From contig NZ_LSAZ01000007.1 in the NCBI RefSeq assembly GCF_001584325.1, forward strand, positions 118,130 to 182,129: 64,000 nt of DNA. Direction: 5' to 3'. Both the position numbers and the translations under genes were made by a program. The notes under the pieces are model-generated. The model did not search any database. It was not told where the DNA came from and was given only the letters and a program-made list of their open reading frames with translations. The DNA is from Bacillus nakamurai (GTDB lineage: Bacteria > Bacillota > Bacilli > Bacillales > Bacillaceae). The first letter of the stretch is position 1. Every line of letters starts with the position of its first letter. Positions 34,635 to 44,861 of this stretch are shown here, piece by piece.

Positions 34635-34661
34635 TTAGCACTCTAAGTCAGCGAGTGCTAA
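34635..34661. promoter_or_regulatory. CIRCE operator
   Basis: Perfect inverted repeat TTAGCACTC-N9-GAGTGCTAA, the HrcA-binding CIRCE sequence, upstream of hrcA. A TTGACA -35 box on the minus strand lies at 34695-34700, with a weak -10 between it and the operator. Confidence 0.98.
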
Positions 34662-34700
34662 TTCTATAACAAAAGTAACAAACCAAAAGAAAAATGTCAA

Positions 34701-35840
34701 TTATAACTCACCCAAAAAAGCGCCAAAAACCTCATTCCCTAATAATTTACCTTCATGCGTTAATGTGACAGACTCTTCTGTGTCTCGGATCAGTCCTTTT
34801 TCGGCGAGGTCTTTCAGGACATCAGGGAAGAGTTCATCTACAGAGCGTCCGAATTTTTCCCGGAACGCTTTCTTCTTCACGCCAGACATTTTTCTGAGGC
34901 CGAGAAACATTTCCTCCTCGATTCGCTCTTCCTTCGTCACCTCATGTGTGTCCCGGTAAGGCAGACCTTTTTCTTCGATCAGCTGCATGTAATGCTTCAC
35001 AGGGCCGGCGTTGACGGTGCGGGTGCCGTTCATATATCCATGCGCCCCTGCCCCGAAGCCGAAATAATCTTCATTGCTCCAATACGTCAAATTATGCTGT
35101 GATTCGTATCCGGGCTTTGAAAAGTTGCTGATTTCATATTGGCGGATACCGGCTTCGTTCATCTGGTTCATCACCGTTTCATACATGTCGGCCTCCTGTT
35201 CTTGTGCCGGGAGATGCAGGCGGCCTTTTTGCATTAAATTATAAAACACCGTTTTCGGCTCTACTATGAGCGAATAAACAGAATAGTGCTCAGCATCAAG
35301 CGACAATGCCGTTTTGATAGAATTGTCAAGATGGGCCAATGTCTGGTTCGGCAGGCCGAACATTAAATCCAGGCTGATATTATCAAATCCGAGCGTCCGC
35401 GCCCTTTCAAAAGAAGAAAAAACATCCTTTTGTTTGTGCACCCTGCCGATCTTTTGCAAAAGATCGTCTTCAAACGTTTGAACCCCGAAGCTCAGCCGAT
35501 TGACGCCCGCGTTTTTAAGAATCTTTAATTTTTCGGCGGAAAGGTCATCCGGATTCGCTTCTGCCGCAAACTCGATAAGGCCTGGCGAGGGACGCAGGAC
35601 GCGATGAATGGAATCCATCAGTTTTTCCAGCTGGGCCGGAGACAAGGACGTCGGTGTGCCTCCGCCGATAAAAATGGTTCGGAGGTTCGGGCGTCCCGTC
35701 CGCTCTATCGTATTTAACATTTCCTTCTCGAGTGAGTTTAAGTACTCATCAACGGGCTGGCTCTGGATAAAATATTTATTAAAATCGCAGTAGTGGCAGA
35801 TATGCTCACAAAACGGAATATGAATATAAGCTGATTTCAC
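34701..35840 (-). CDS. hemW: Radical SAM protein HemW (formerly HemN-like)
   Basis: A 379-residue radical SAM protein of the HemW type. This type is thought to be a heme chaperone rather than the coproporphyrinogen dehydrogenase HemN. The cluster motif is HIPFCEHICHYCDF near the N-terminus; HemW proteins share CxxxCxxC followed by Asp-Phe. Other features are FIGGGTPTSL and the C-terminal winged-helix-like HemN_C domain. GTG at 35840 follows AAGGTG by six bases. The longer open frame upstream crosses the lepA terminator. Confidence 0.93.
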   Translation of the reverse strand: MKSAYIHIPFCEHICHYCDFNKYFIQSQPVDEYLNSLEKEMLNTIERTGRPNLRTIFIGGGTPTSLSPAQLEKLMDSIHRVLRPSPGLIEFAAEANPDDLSAEKLKILKNAGVNRLSFGVQTFEDDLLQKIGRVHKQKDVFSSFERARTLGFDNISLDLMFGLPNQTLAHLDNSIKTALSLDAEHYSVYSLIVEPKTVFYNLMQKGRLHLPAQEQEADMYETVMNQMNEAGIRQYEISNFSKPGYESQHNLTYWSNEDYFGFGAGAHGYMNGTRTVNAGPVKHYMQLIEEKGLPYRDTHEVTKEERIEEEMFLGLRKMSGVKKKAFREKFGRSVDELFPDVLKDLAEKGLIRDTEESVTLTHEGKLLGNEVFGAFLGEL

Positions 35841-35860
35841 TCGGTACACCTTCTTCATTA

Positions 35861-35890
35861 CAGAAAGAAACCGCAGTGCAAGACTGCGGC
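35861..35890 (-). terminator. Terminator between lepA and hemW
   Basis: CCGCAGTCTTGCACTGCGG hairpin followed by TTTCTTTCT on the minus strand, directly after the lepA stop codon; the T run is interrupted, so read-through is likely. Confidence 0.7.
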
Positions 35891-35898
35891 GGCTTCTG

Positions 35899-37734
35899 TT
35901 ATTTTTTTGGGCTGTCATCCATTTTAAGGACGGCCATAAACGCTTCCTGCGGCACTTCAACTGAGCCGACCTGCTTCATCCGGCGTTTACCTTCTTTTTG
36001 TTTTTCAAGAAGTTTCCGTTTCCGCGAGATGTCTCCTCCGTAACATTTTGCCAGTACATTTTTCCGCATGGCTTTAATGGTTGAACGCGCCACGATTTTT
36101 TGTCCGATCGCCGCTTGCACGGGAACTTCGAATTGCTGGCGCGGAATCAATTCCTTCAGCTTCTCAACGATGAGTTTCCCGCGCTCGTACGCGTAATCAC
36201 GATGCACGATAAATGACAACGCATCGATTTTTTCTGCATTCAGCATAATGTCCATTTTGACAAGCTTTGATGGTTTGTAGCCGATCAGTTCATAATCAAA
36301 AGAGGCGTACCCTTTCGTGCTTGATTTCAGCTGATCGAAAAACTCATAAACGATTTCCGCTAAAGGCATGTCATATACAATGCTGACCCGGTTGGCGTCT
36401 AAATACTGCATATCGATAAAGTTGCCGCGTTTCCCTTGGCAAAGCTCCATAACCGCCCCGACAAAATCATTCGGCACCATCATGGTCGCCTTGACATAAG
36501 GTTCTTCCACCCGCTCTATCTTTTGCGGGTCTGGCATGTTTGACGGGTTATCCACCACGATTTTTTCGCCGTCTGTCATGTAGACGTCATAAATAACGCT
36601 CGGTGCGGTAGTAATGAGATCAATTTTAAATTCACGTTCGATCCGCTCTTGAATGATTTCCATATGCAGCATTCCTAAAAAGCCGCAGCGGAAACCGAAG
36701 CCGAGCGCTTGAGACGTCTCGGCCTCATATTGAAGTGATGAGTCGTTCAGTTCAAGCTTTTCCAATGCCTCACGCAAATCATTATATTTTGCGGTGTCAA
36801 TCGGATAAAGCCCGCAGTAAACCATCGGATTGAGCTTGCGGTAGCCCGGCAGCGCTTCTGCCGCAGGTTTAACCGCGCTTGTGATCGTATCACCGACACG
36901 GGTGTCGCCGACATTTTTTATCGCTGCTGTCAGGTAGCCTACATCGCCGACGGTCAGTTCGTCAGCCGGCTGCGCCTTCGGAGTGAAAACGCCGACCTCG
37001 ATCACTTCAAACTCTTTTCCAGTCGCCATCATTTTAATTTTCTGGCCCGGTTTTACAGTTCCTTCCACGACTCTGATATAAGCGACGACCCCGCGGTATG
37101 CATCGTAAAGCGAGTCAAAAATGAGCGCTTTAAGCGGTGCTTCCGGGTCGCCTGAAGGAGCTGGCACTTTCTCTACGATCTGCTCTAAAATATCCTCTAT
37201 ACCAATGCCTGCTTTCGCTGAAGCGAGGACCGCATCTGAAGCGTCAAGGCCGATAACGTCCTCCACCTCTTGACGCACACGTTCAGGCTCTGCGCTCGGA
37301 AGATCGATTTTATTAATGACAGGAAGAATCTCAAGGTCATTATCAAGCGCCAGGTAGACGTTCGCCAATGTTTGCGCCTCAATCCCCTGCGCGGCATCTA
37401 CAACGAGTATCGCTCCTTCACAGGCGGCGAGGCTTCGCGATACTTCATATGTAAAGTCGACGTGTCCGGGCGTGTCGATCAGATGGAATATATATTCTTC
37501 TCCGTCCTTTGCTTTATATTTCAGCTGAACGGAATTTAATTTGATGGTAATTCCCCGTTCGCGTTCAAGGTCCATTGAATCAAGCAATTGTTCTTTCATT
37601 TCCCGCTGGGTGATCGCCGATGTTTTTTCTAAAATCCGATCCGCCAAGGTCGATTTGCCGTGGTCAATATGGGCGATGATGGAGAAATTCCGAATTCTTG
37701 ACTGCCTCTCTAAACGCTTTTCTTTATCTGTCAC
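35899..37734 (-). CDS. lepA: Elongation factor 4 (LepA)
   Basis: Translational GTPase EF4, which binds ribosomes and can back-translocate tRNAs or aid 30S biogenesis. The 611-residue protein has G1 [11 protein letters not shown]3 DTPGHVDF and G4 NKIDLP. Domains II, III and V like EF-G are followed by the LepA-specific C-terminal domain ([20 protein letters not shown]). A clear promoter lies 44 bases upstream. Confidence 0.98.
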   Translation of the reverse strand: MTDKEKRLERQSRIRNFSIIAHIDHGKSTLADRILEKTSAITQREMKEQLLDSMDLERERGITIKLNSVQLKYKAKDGEEYIFHLIDTPGHVDFTYEVSRSLAACEGAILVVDAAQGIEAQTLANVYLALDNDLEILPVINKIDLPSAEPERVRQEVEDVIGLDASDAVLASAKAGIGIEDILEQIVEKVPAPSGDPEAPLKALIFDSLYDAYRGVVAYIRVVEGTVKPGQKIKMMATGKEFEVIEVGVFTPKAQPADELTVGDVGYLTAAIKNVGDTRVGDTITSAVKPAAEALPGYRKLNPMVYCGLYPIDTAKYNDLREALEKLELNDSSLQYEAETSQALGFGFRCGFLGMLHMEIIQERIEREFKIDLITTAPSVIYDVYMTDGEKIVVDNPSNMPDPQKIERVEEPYVKATMMVPNDFVGAVMELCQGKRGNFIDMQYLDANRVSIVYDMPLAEIVYEFFDQLKSSTKGYASFDYELIGYKPSKLVKMDIMLNAEKIDALSFIVHRDYAYERGKLIVEKLKELIPRQQFEVPVQAAIGQKIVARSTIKAMRKNVLAKCYGGDISRKRKLLEKQKEGKRRMKQVGSVEVPQEAFMAVLKMDDSPKK

Positions 37735-37777
37735 AATCTATCACTCCTACTATTAAACGCAAAATACACTAGCTTAG

Positions 37778-37806
37778 ATTATATCAATAGGATTGTAAAC
37801 ATTCAA
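37778..37806 (-). promoter_or_regulatory. Promoter of lepA
   Basis: On the minus strand TTGAAT (37801-37806) and TATAAT (37778-37783) are 17 bases apart, ending 44 bases before the lepA start codon. Confidence 0.82.
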
Positions 37807-37810
37807 TTAA

Positions 37811-37861
37811 AACAAGAAAGAGAAAAGCTTCCTCATAAGGAGAAGTCCGCTTTTCTCTTCA
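37811..37861 (-). terminator. Terminator after gpr-spoIIP-yqxA
   Basis: GAAGAGAAAAGC pairs with GCTTTTCTCTTTC around a twenty-base loop, followed by a TTGTTTT run on the minus strand, 7 bases after the yqxA stop. Confidence 0.78.
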
Positions 37862-37867
37862 CTGGCG

Positions 37868-38215
37868 CTACCGGTTCAGCTTCAAAACCCAATCATACAT
37901 GGCCTGCGCCGAGTCTGTCACGGTATTTGAAAGGGCTTCTCCGGCTTTTGAAAATAAGTTAAAGCTTTCTGCCTGTTCCAGCTGCTTTTGTTTTTCCTCC
38001 AAGTCTTTCGCCGTAACGGTTTGTCCGAGAATGGAGGCTTCTTTTTCCTGATGCTCTCCGTCAGTCAGGGTAAATGCCCCTTTTAAGGAAGGGTCCTTAT
38101 AGCCTTTCATATCAAGCATTCCGTTGTTTGCCTGCTGCATACCAAACAAAACGCCTAAAAACATGACAGTGACAATCAGCAGGCATTTGCCGGTAAAGCG
38201 GATCATTTGAATCAC
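37868..38215 (-). CDS. yqxA: YqxA, small membrane-anchored protein
   Basis: A 115-residue protein of unknown function always found after spoIIP. The N-terminal hydrophobic segment (about residues 8-27, GKCLLIVTVMFLGVLFGMQQA) is a membrane anchor. The rest is a charged helical domain with a probable coiled coil (KDLEEKQKQLEQAESF) predicted outside the membrane. A sporulation role is inferred from the operon. Confidence 0.88.
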   Translation of the reverse strand: MIQMIRFTGKCLLIVTVMFLGVLFGMQQANNGMLDMKGYKDPSLKGAFTLTDGEHQEKEASILGQTVTAKDLEEKQKQLEQAESFNLFSKAGEALSNTVTDSAQAMYDWVLKLNR

Positions 38216-38223
38216 CTGATTTC

Positions 38224-39420
38224 TTATTGTTTTTTCTTATCCCCTGATTGCGAGCTGACTTTTTCAGCATTCCAATACAATTCGCTGAATACATCTGCCA
38301 TGGCGTCCGCCGCGCGCCTTAGCTCATCAAGGTTGTTATCGACGCCTCCGAACTCCAAAAGAAGCGACCTGTCGTTTAAATCCTGGTTGTACACTCCATT
38401 ATCACCGGGAGAGCCTTTTGATAAAACACCGACGCTTAAACCCGGATATTTTTTCTCCATCAGCTTATGAAGCTCACTTGCGAGTTTATAGTTTTCTTCA
38501 AAGTTAGGGCTTTTTTTGCCGACGACAATGGCGACTCTGGCATATCTCTTTCCTTTGATGTCGGTTGTCGTATTTTTCTTCCGCCGGGAGTCTCTATGGA
38601 TATCTATCGTATATTGCAGGTTTTTGTTTTTCGCGAGCGCGCTTTTCACAACAGGCCTTGATTCATCATAGCTTCGCGCATAATTTAAACCATCTTTATT
38701 CAGCTGGGCCTGAATGTCGGTTTTATCTACGGTCGCGCCGACACCTTCAGCCTCAAGCGCCTTGCCGAACATATCTCCGACGAGCGTGACATTCGCTTTT
38801 GAATGGCGGGCATTATCCGGATTGGTTTCGCCTTTTAACAGCGGGAGATAGGATTCCGTATTGTGGGTGTGATAAATAAAAACGACTTTTCTGTTGCCCG
38901 TTGAATGTTTCGGCGGATCTTTTTCTTCTTTTTTCGTTTTGTTTTCGATTTCTGCGAGATTTACTTCTTTTTCTTTTTCCATTACCTTTGACGGGGGCGG
39001 AGATTCAGCCGGCATGTTTGTATAATCGGTCCCTTGTCCCGCCAAAAGGATTTCCGTATCAAATTGGGCAAAGCCCGGCAGCTCCCGGCCCAAAAAGCTG
39101 CGCGGGTCTTCCAAATTAATGCTTGTCGCGAGCTTTAAGGAAAGCCGTGACAGATGAAACGAGCTGTCTTTTTCCGGAAGCTCTGATGCAAAATAATGAT
39201 TTTCCATTCCGAGAAGGTGTGCAAACGCGTCACCCGGCAGTTCCCCGGCAATCCCGTGCAGAGAATCGGAAGAAAGCCTCAGTTCGGGGCGAAGAGACGT
39301 CAGCACACCGGATAATACGAAAATGACGATGAGGCTTGCAATAAACAGAAACATACCTTTGAGCGCATTTCCACCGTTTACTGTAACGACAATTTGACGG
39401 TTTCTGCGTTTTTTTCTCAT
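38224..39420 (-). CDS. spoIIP: Stage II sporulation protein P (SpoIIP)
   Basis: Peptidoglycan amidase and endopeptidase that, with SpoIID and SpoIIM, thins septal peptidoglycan to drive engulfment. The 398-residue protein has an N-terminal transmembrane anchor (about 24-44, GMFLFIASLIVIFVLSGVL) and a linker. The catalytic domain starts near 175, with VFIYHTHNTESYLP, DIHRDSRR and the glutamate in LLLEFGGVDN as likely metal and catalytic residues. It follows gpr in the same direction. Confidence 0.96.
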   Translation of the reverse strand: MRKKRRNRQIVVTVNGGNALKGMFLFIASLIVIFVLSGVLTSLRPELRLSSDSLHGIAGELPGDAFAHLLGMENHYFASELPEKDSSFHLSRLSLKLATSINLEDPRSFLGRELPGFAQFDTEILLAGQGTDYTNMPAESPPPSKVMEKEKEVNLAEIENKTKKEEKDPPKHSTGNRKVVFIYHTHNTESYLPLLKGETNPDNARHSKANVTLVGDMFGKALEAEGVGATVDKTDIQAQLNKDGLNYARSYDESRPVVKSALAKNKNLQYTIDIHRDSRRKKNTTTDIKGKRYARVAIVVGKKSPNFEENYKLASELHKLMEKKYPGLSVGVLSKGSPGDNGVYNQDLNDRSLLLEFGGVDNNLDELRRAADAMADVFSELYWNAEKVSSQSGDKKKQ

Positions 39421-39486
39421 TGTTCGAATCCCTCCAGCGCTTGTCTAGTAATTACTCTATGAACAAGCTAGAGGAAGTAGAACCAT

Positions 39487-40593
39487 TTAGTGATTGTAAG
39501 AGCCTTTGTTGTCTTGTGACACTTTTTCGTGAAGCGCCGTGTTTAACCCGTTGGCCAGCACGTTCGCCATATCATCAATAAAGGTGTCGATTTCCTTTGG
39601 CGTTACCATCAGATTGTGACCGAGCGGAGAAAGCACCTCATGAATAAGCTGGCGCTTTTCGTTTTCTTCCAGCGTGCCGACGATACCAAGGAAGGATTGG
39701 CGCTCTTTTTCACCCGGAAGATCTTCTTCGGTGAGTACTTTCTTTTTGCCGAAGTTCATCCCGGCCGGCACAAGAGATTTTGACGGGCTGTCGTCTTTCA
39801 TTTCTCTGCCAAAGTGCTTTAATATGTAATCCACTGTGTCGCTTGCGATCGTAACTGCATCAACGACAGTCGGGACACCGATTGCAATGACAGGAATACC
39901 GAGTGTTTCCTTGCTTAATTCTTTTCTTTTATTGCCGACGCCAGAACCCGGATGAATGCCGGTATCTGAAAATTGGATGGTGGTGTTCACCCTTTCAACG
40001 GCCCTCGCCGCCAAAGCATCAACAGCAATGACAAAATCCGGTTTTGATTCTTTTATCACGCCTTGGATGATATCGCTCGTTTCAATGCCTGTTAAGCCCA
40101 TCACACCCGGTGCAAGGGCGCTGACAGGCCTGTATCCTTCCTGCACATTCTCCGGCTGAAGCTTGAACAAATGCCTCGTCACAAGGAGGTTTTCCGTAAC
40201 GAGAGGACCAAGCGCATCAGGCGTCACATTCCAATTTCCCAGCCCGACGATCAGACAGCTCGCCTCTTTGGGAATCTTTAAGCTGTTCAGATAAGCGGAA
40301 AATTCCTCGGCAAACACCTCAGTTACTTTCTCCTGCATTTCTGAATCATGCTCTCTCACGCCCTGCGCTTCAATCGTGACATAACGTCCTTGTTTTTTTC
40401 CCGATATTTCGGCGCCTTCTTTCGTAATATCAACGGTTCTGATTTTAATACCGCCGCTGTCGCGTTCTTTCTCGATAAAACCTTTTATTTCTTTCTGCTG
40501 GTCAGCTTGTCCGTCTTTTAGCGCCTGTTTTGTTTCTACCGCTAAGTCCGTCCGTATAAGAAATTGATTGACATCCAGTTCACTGTTTTTCAC
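39487..40593 (-). CDS. gpr: Germination protease Gpr
   Basis: Protease that degrades small acid-soluble spore proteins at germination; it is made as a zymogen in the forespore. The 368-residue frame starts at GTG 40593 behind GGAGGT. An ATG six codons upstream overlaps that site. Family motifs include [28 protein letters not shown] and [13 protein letters not shown]. Upstream, GCATG and CAACACTA 17 bases apart resemble a sigma-G promoter, the regulation known in B. subtilis. Confidence 0.95.
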   Translation of the reverse strand: MKNSELDVNQFLIRTDLAVETKQALKDGQADQQKEIKGFIEKERDSGGIKIRTVDITKEGAEISGKKQGRYVTIEAQGVREHDSEMQEKVTEVFAEEFSAYLNSLKIPKEASCLIVGLGNWNVTPDALGPLVTENLLVTRHLFKLQPENVQEGYRPVSALAPGVMGLTGIETSDIIQGVIKESKPDFVIAVDALAARAVERVNTTIQFSDTGIHPGSGVGNKRKELSKETLGIPVIAIGVPTVVDAVTIASDTVDYILKHFGREMKDDSPSKSLVPAGMNFGKKKVLTEEDLPGEKERQSFLGIVGTLEENEKRQLIHEVLSPLGHNLMVTPKEIDTFIDDMANVLANGLNTALHEKVSQDNKGSYNH

Positions 40594-40692
40594 GGGGAAG
40601 ACCTCCTTCAATCATCGTGGTACATAGTGTTGCCATTTGTAAAACGAATCATGCGAATTCAGCCCTTCAATGAAAAATACTTTACATTTATA

Positions 40693-40721
40693 TTGCAATC
40701 TAAAGTTCTGTTTGATAGAAT
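40693..40721 (+). promoter_or_regulatory. Promoter of rpsT
   Basis: TTGCAA (40693-40698) and TAGAAT (40716-40721) are 17 bases apart; TG one base before the -10 makes it an extended -10 promoter. A leader of about 70 bases precedes rpsT. Confidence 0.8.
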
Positions 40722-40784
40722 ACAATTTGTTCTATTGTGAAGAAGATTTAACCTTAAGACACTGTGCTACAGGTTGTATCTTAG

Positions 40785-41063
<279 letters not shown>

Positions 41064-41065
41064 TA

Positions 41066-41100
41066 CAAAAACGATCCCTTTTACCGGGGATCGTTTTTTT
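41066..41100. terminator. Bidirectional terminator between rpsT and holA
   Basis: AACGATCCC pairs with GGGATCGTT, with A and T runs either side. The holA stop codon (41081-41083) falls in the loop. Confidence 0.92.
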
Positions 41101-42121
41101 CATTTGCCTGAAGAAGCTGTAAGAGAAAGAGTTCAAGCAGCAGCTGCTTGTCCTTTTTGCCCGTTTTCATTTCATAGTCCATCACGGCGAGTTTCTCCAT
41201 GATGCGGCGCAGCTCTTCTTCGGAAAAAAGCCTCGCCTGATCCATTGCCAGCTTTACGCGGAATGGATGGACTTTTAAATTAGAGGCAATCTGCTTTTGC
41301 CCGTATCCCTGCCCGGCAAAATATTTCGTCTGCAAAATAAGGCGGAATTGGCTGGCGATCAGCGCCATAATTTTGATCGGCTCTTCGTTTTGCTTAAGAA
41401 GATCATAAAAAATCTGCAAGCTTTCCGTCCGTTCTCGGTTCACGATTTTATTGATCAGTTCAAAAATATTCTGCTCCAAACTCCTCGCGACAAGCTCCCG
41501 GACATCCTCAAGCGTGATTTTCGGCCTGTCACCGGTGTAGGCGGAGAGCTTTTGGATTTCCTGATAGATGGAAGACAGGTGTCCGTTTACGAGCAAAACC
41601 AAATGCTCGGCAGCGTCTGTATCCATCGTTTTATTTTCGGTTTGCGCCAAATTGATCGTAAAATCAGTCGTTTCCTTTGCGTTCAGCTCCTTGGCCTCCA
41701 TCATAAAGGCCTGCTGTTTGAGAGCCTTCGTCAGCTTTTTCCGCTCGTCCAGCTTCTCATACGGAGCCACAATAACAAAAACGGTGTAAGGCGCGGGTTC
41801 TTTTATGTAAGCCTCCAAAGCGCTTGTATTATGCTCTATTTTTTCTTTCTTTTTTTCTCCTGTTAAAAAGGACGGATTTTTAACAATGACCAGCCGTTTC
41901 TCACCCATAAACGGAAATGTTTCGGCATCGGTAATGGCGTGGTCAAGCGGGTCCTCTTCAAGATCAAAAACAGACAGGTTAAAATCTTTTGTCTCCTCAT
42001 CAACGACAGCTTGTCTGATCCGGCTGACGGTCTCTTGGAGCAGATAAGTTTCTTTTCCGTATAAACAATAAACGGAGCGGACATCCCCTTTTTTCAGGGC
42101 TTTCCAGACATCAAATACCAT
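41081..42121 (-). CDS. holA: DNA polymerase III delta subunit
   Basis: Clamp-loader delta subunit (HolA/YqeN), which opens the beta clamp. The 346-residue protein has the AAA+-like fold without Walker motifs. Recognisable stretches are VYCLYGKETYLLQE near the N-terminus, FMGEKRLVIVKNP and the C-terminal KQIASNLKVHPFRVKLA helix region. It stands alone between rpsT and the com operon. Its 3' end lies in the terminator it shares with rpsT. Confidence 0.94.
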   Translation of the reverse strand: MVFDVWKALKKGDVRSVYCLYGKETYLLQETVSRIRQAVVDEETKDFNLSVFDLEEDPLDHAITDAETFPFMGEKRLVIVKNPSFLTGEKKKEKIEHNTSALEAYIKEPAPYTVFVIVAPYEKLDERKKLTKALKQQAFMMEAKELNAKETTDFTINLAQTENKTMDTDAAEHLVLLVNGHLSSIYQEIQKLSAYTGDRPKITLEDVRELVARSLEQNIFELINKIVNRERTESLQIFYDLLKQNEEPIKIMALIASQFRLILQTKYFAGQGYGQKQIASNLKVHPFRVKLAMDQARLFSEEELRRIMEKLAVMDYEMKTGKKDKQLLLELFLLQLLQANEKNDPR

Positions 42122-42182
42122 GATCGTATGACTTCCTCTCTTTCTTGATCCTCTTCTATCCTAAATTGAGTTTGGCAAATAG

Positions 42183-42220
42183 TAAAGAGGAAGCTTTAAA
42201 AAGAACAGCTTCCTCATTTA
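42183..42220. terminator. Hairpin between yqzM and holA
   Basis: GAGGAAGCT (42187-42195) pairs with AGCTTCCTC (42207-42215) around an 11-base loop. On the minus strand it is followed by TTTAC, so termination is possible but weak. It is placed where comEC transcription would end before holA. Confidence 0.55.
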
Positions 42221-42355
42221 TAATAAACGCCTGATTCACAAGCTCCCGGGTCTGCTCGTAAAAAGGCGATAATCACAAGAACAGAAAACGTTACCATCAC
42301 TTCTAGATTTTTCAAAACAATTCCAGTATACTAAGGGAAGTCAGGAGGGATGAAA

Positions 42356-42490
42356 TTGAATGATTTTGAAAAAAACGTTCAAAGCAAACGAAATGATGCT
42401 GTAGACTCAGCTGTCGGTTTTGTCGTGTCCTTCGGATTTTTCGCCTTTTTGTTCGTGATGGCAACAGCCATCCACCTTATCGGCTCTTAG
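42356..42490 (+). CDS. yqzM: YqzM, 44-residue membrane peptide
   Basis: A small protein conserved opposite the 3' end of comEC. The sequence opens MNDFEKNVQSKRNDAVDSAV and ends in one transmembrane helix (GFVVSFGFFAFLFVMATAIHLIG). The TTG at 42356 has GGAGGG six bases upstream. The ATG at 42350 is only one base from that site, so TTG is preferred and gives 44 residues. Its stop codon overlaps the comEC stop codon from the other strand. Function unknown. Confidence 0.82.
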   Translation: MNDFEKNVQSKRNDAVDSAVGFVVSFGFFAFLFVMATAIHLIGS

Positions 42491-44859
42491 CCGCTTTCCG
42501 GGCTGCTGTCAATCGGCAGTCTTTTTTCGTTCGGCGCCCGCGTTTCTTCTATATCATATGGAGGGAAGACAGAAAAGGTTCCAAACCCGCTTTTGAATCT
42601 GTATTGAATCGTTCCGCTGACATCGGTTCGGAGCACATTGACGGAATATGCCTTTAAACGGTCAAGCACCTCCTGATTCGGATGATGATAGCGATTATGT
42701 TTTCCGGCTGAAATCAAGGCCGTTTTCGGCTCCAGCTGTTTCAAAAATGCCTCCCCGGTGGAGCTTTTGCTGCCGTGATGCCCCGCCTTCAGTATATCGG
42801 CTTTCAATTTCGGAAAAGCATCAAGCACTTCCTGTTCCCCATCCATCTCTAAATCCCCCGTCAAAAGCCAGCTTACCCCGCCTAAAACCGTCCAAAGGAC
42901 AAGTGATGAATCGTTTTTACTCCTTGCATCGGGCCCTTCAGGAGACAGCACCTCAAACCGCAAATCACCCGCTGTGACGGTATCGCCGCGCCTAGCCTCG
43001 GTAATGCTGATGTTTTCTTCTTTGGCCATCTGTATAATGTTATTGTCCTTCGGTTCTTTCACAAATCCCTCAGGCACTATTAAACGTTTCACTCTATGCT
43101 TTTTGATTAAAATTCCGGCTTCGCCGATATGGTCCTGATCCGCGTGAGTCAAGATTAAGGCATCAAGCTTTTTCACTCCTTTCCCATTTAAAAACGGAAT
43201 CAAAACTTTTTCTCCGATAGAATAAGGATGTCGCTTTTCTTTCCATGGTTCGTCAGAATATGAAAGCATTCCTCCTGTATCAATCATCACGGCTCCCCTG
43301 CGGTGCGGCGCGCTCATAAACAGACTGTCACCCTGTCCGATATCAAGCATATCCGCTTCTCCTTCAGGGCTGAGATAAGGACGGATTGCTATATAAACAA
43401 AAACGGCGCAGAAGAAAAGAGCAGATTTCCGCAGTCTGAGAACACCGTGTTTTTCAACGGCTGCAAAAATAGAAAAAATGGAAATCGCCAGCAATATAAG
43501 AGACAGCATGCCCGGTTTGGCAACAACGATTGTAAATGATTCAATTGATGCTGCAGAAGTAATCAGTTTGTGCGCCCACGCCATTACAAGGTCAAACCAG
43601 CAAAACACAAACTCGCCTGCGGGCCTTGATACTAAGAGCACGACAAAGCCAATGACAGAAAAGGGAATCACAAACAGCGTATAAAAAGGCACCATGATCA
43701 TATTCATCGGAAAGCTGACGAGTGAAATCTGCTGAAAATAATAGAGAAGAAACGGCAGTGAACTAAGCTCTGCCACAAATGAAGCCATCGCAAGCTGGGC
43801 GAGCTTTTTTTCCCGGACGTTCTGTAAAATGGAGGATGACAGAATTAAAGCGGCGCTCACTGCGAAGGAAAGCTGAAATCCGATTTCCCAAAGCAGATAG
43901 GGGTTAAACAGAAGAAGCAGTAAATACGACAAGGATATTGCCGCAGAAGAATGAATCCGGCGCTTAAAAAGATTTCCCGCGACATAAAAGCCTAACATAA
44001 GTGATGCACGCAAAACAGATGGCGCAGCACCGGTTAACACCGTGTAGACCGGCAAAAAAAGCAGCAGCAAAATACCAGCCTTTTCTCTTGTGATCCCCAT
44101 TCTGATCAACACATAAAATAAACCTGCCGCAATAAGACCGACGTGCATTCCGGAAATCGCCATCAAATGGACGATACCCAACTTTTGATAGGCACTGAGT
44201 ACATCGTCCTCTACAGAAAACCTTTCGCCTACAGTCAGCGCCTCTGCGATCCCGGCGGATGATTCGGGGACATGACGCCGTATCACAGAAATAAAGTGCT
44301 TCCTGATTTGCAGCAGTTTAAATGCCGTTTTTTCAGACTTTGCGCAATGTTGAATAGAGGAGACGGAGAAAAGCCAGTGAATATGCTGACGGTAAAGATG
44401 CTCTTTATAATCAAACCCGCCCGGAACCGTCGCGTGTTTAGGTTCTTCTAAAGAACCTGTGAATGTACAGCTCATGCCCGGTTCCAGCTGCGCCATTTTT
44501 CGTTTTTCTTCAAGAGACTGAATTTTGTAAGAGGCCGCCCATTTCTCTTTGTCCCGTGTACGGATAACGGCTGACAGTCTGTCTCCGTCTATTTTTGGAA
44601 TCTCCAGTATGAGCGCATCTTCCGTATAATTTCCGGCCTGATACGCAGATACATTTGCTGAATCCGCCGCGGTATAAAGAAAGAAATAAAGACAAAAAGA
44701 GAAGAGGCAGCCGATGGATAGTCCGCGCTGCTTTGTCTTTACAATAACAAAGAGGAGAAATAGGAGAAAAAAGAAAAAGACAGAGAAGTAAATGGCGGCA
44801 GCAATTCCTGCAGTCGCAGAAATCGCCGCCAGAGGTAAAAGAAGACGCTTGTATTTCAT
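42487..44859 (-). CDS. comEC: DNA uptake channel protein ComEC
   Basis: Membrane channel that carries transforming single-stranded DNA into the cell. The 790-residue protein has two N-terminal helices and then an OB-fold extracellular domain (DUF4131, about 60-170). The Competence domain follows with many membrane helices (AISGMHVGLIAAG and onward, about 225-500). A C-terminal metallo-beta-lactamase-like domain ends it, with DIGQGDSLF, LTHADQDHIGEA, TGDLEMDGE and KAGHHGSKSSTG. That domain is the likely nuclease. It is the last gene of comEA-comEB-comEC, starting 2 bases after comEB. Confidence 0.96.
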   Translation of the reverse strand: MKYKRLLLPLAAISATAGIAAAIYFSVFFFFLLFLLFVIVKTKQRGLSIGCLFSFCLYFFLYTAADSANVSAYQAGNYTEDALILEIPKIDGDRLSAVIRTRDKEKWAASYKIQSLEEKRKMAQLEPGMSCTFTGSLEEPKHATVPGGFDYKEHLYRQHIHWLFSVSSIQHCAKSEKTAFKLLQIRKHFISVIRRHVPESSAGIAEALTVGERFSVEDDVLSAYQKLGIVHLMAISGMHVGLIAAGLFYVLIRMGITREKAGILLLLFLPVYTVLTGAAPSVLRASLMLGFYVAGNLFKRRIHSSAAISLSYLLLLLFNPYLLWEIGFQLSFAVSAALILSSSILQNVREKKLAQLAMASFVAELSSLPFLLYYFQQISLVSFPMNMIMVPFYTLFVIPFSVIGFVVLLVSRPAGEFVFCWFDLVMAWAHKLITSAASIESFTIVVAKPGMLSLILLAISIFSIFAAVEKHGVLRLRKSALFFCAVFVYIAIRPYLSPEGEADMLDIGQGDSLFMSAPHRRGAVMIDTGGMLSYSDEPWKEKRHPYSIGEKVLIPFLNGKGVKKLDALILTHADQDHIGEAGILIKKHRVKRLIVPEGFVKEPKDNNIIQMAKEENISITEARRGDTVTAGDLRFEVLSPEGPDARSKNDSSLVLWTVLGGVSWLLTGDLEMDGEQEVLDAFPKLKADILKAGHHGSKSSTGEAFLKQLEPKTALISAGKHNRYHHPNQEVLDRLKAYSVNVLRTDVSGTIQYRFKSGFGTFSVFPPYDIEETRAPNEKRLPIDSSPESG

Positions 44860-44861
44860 GC

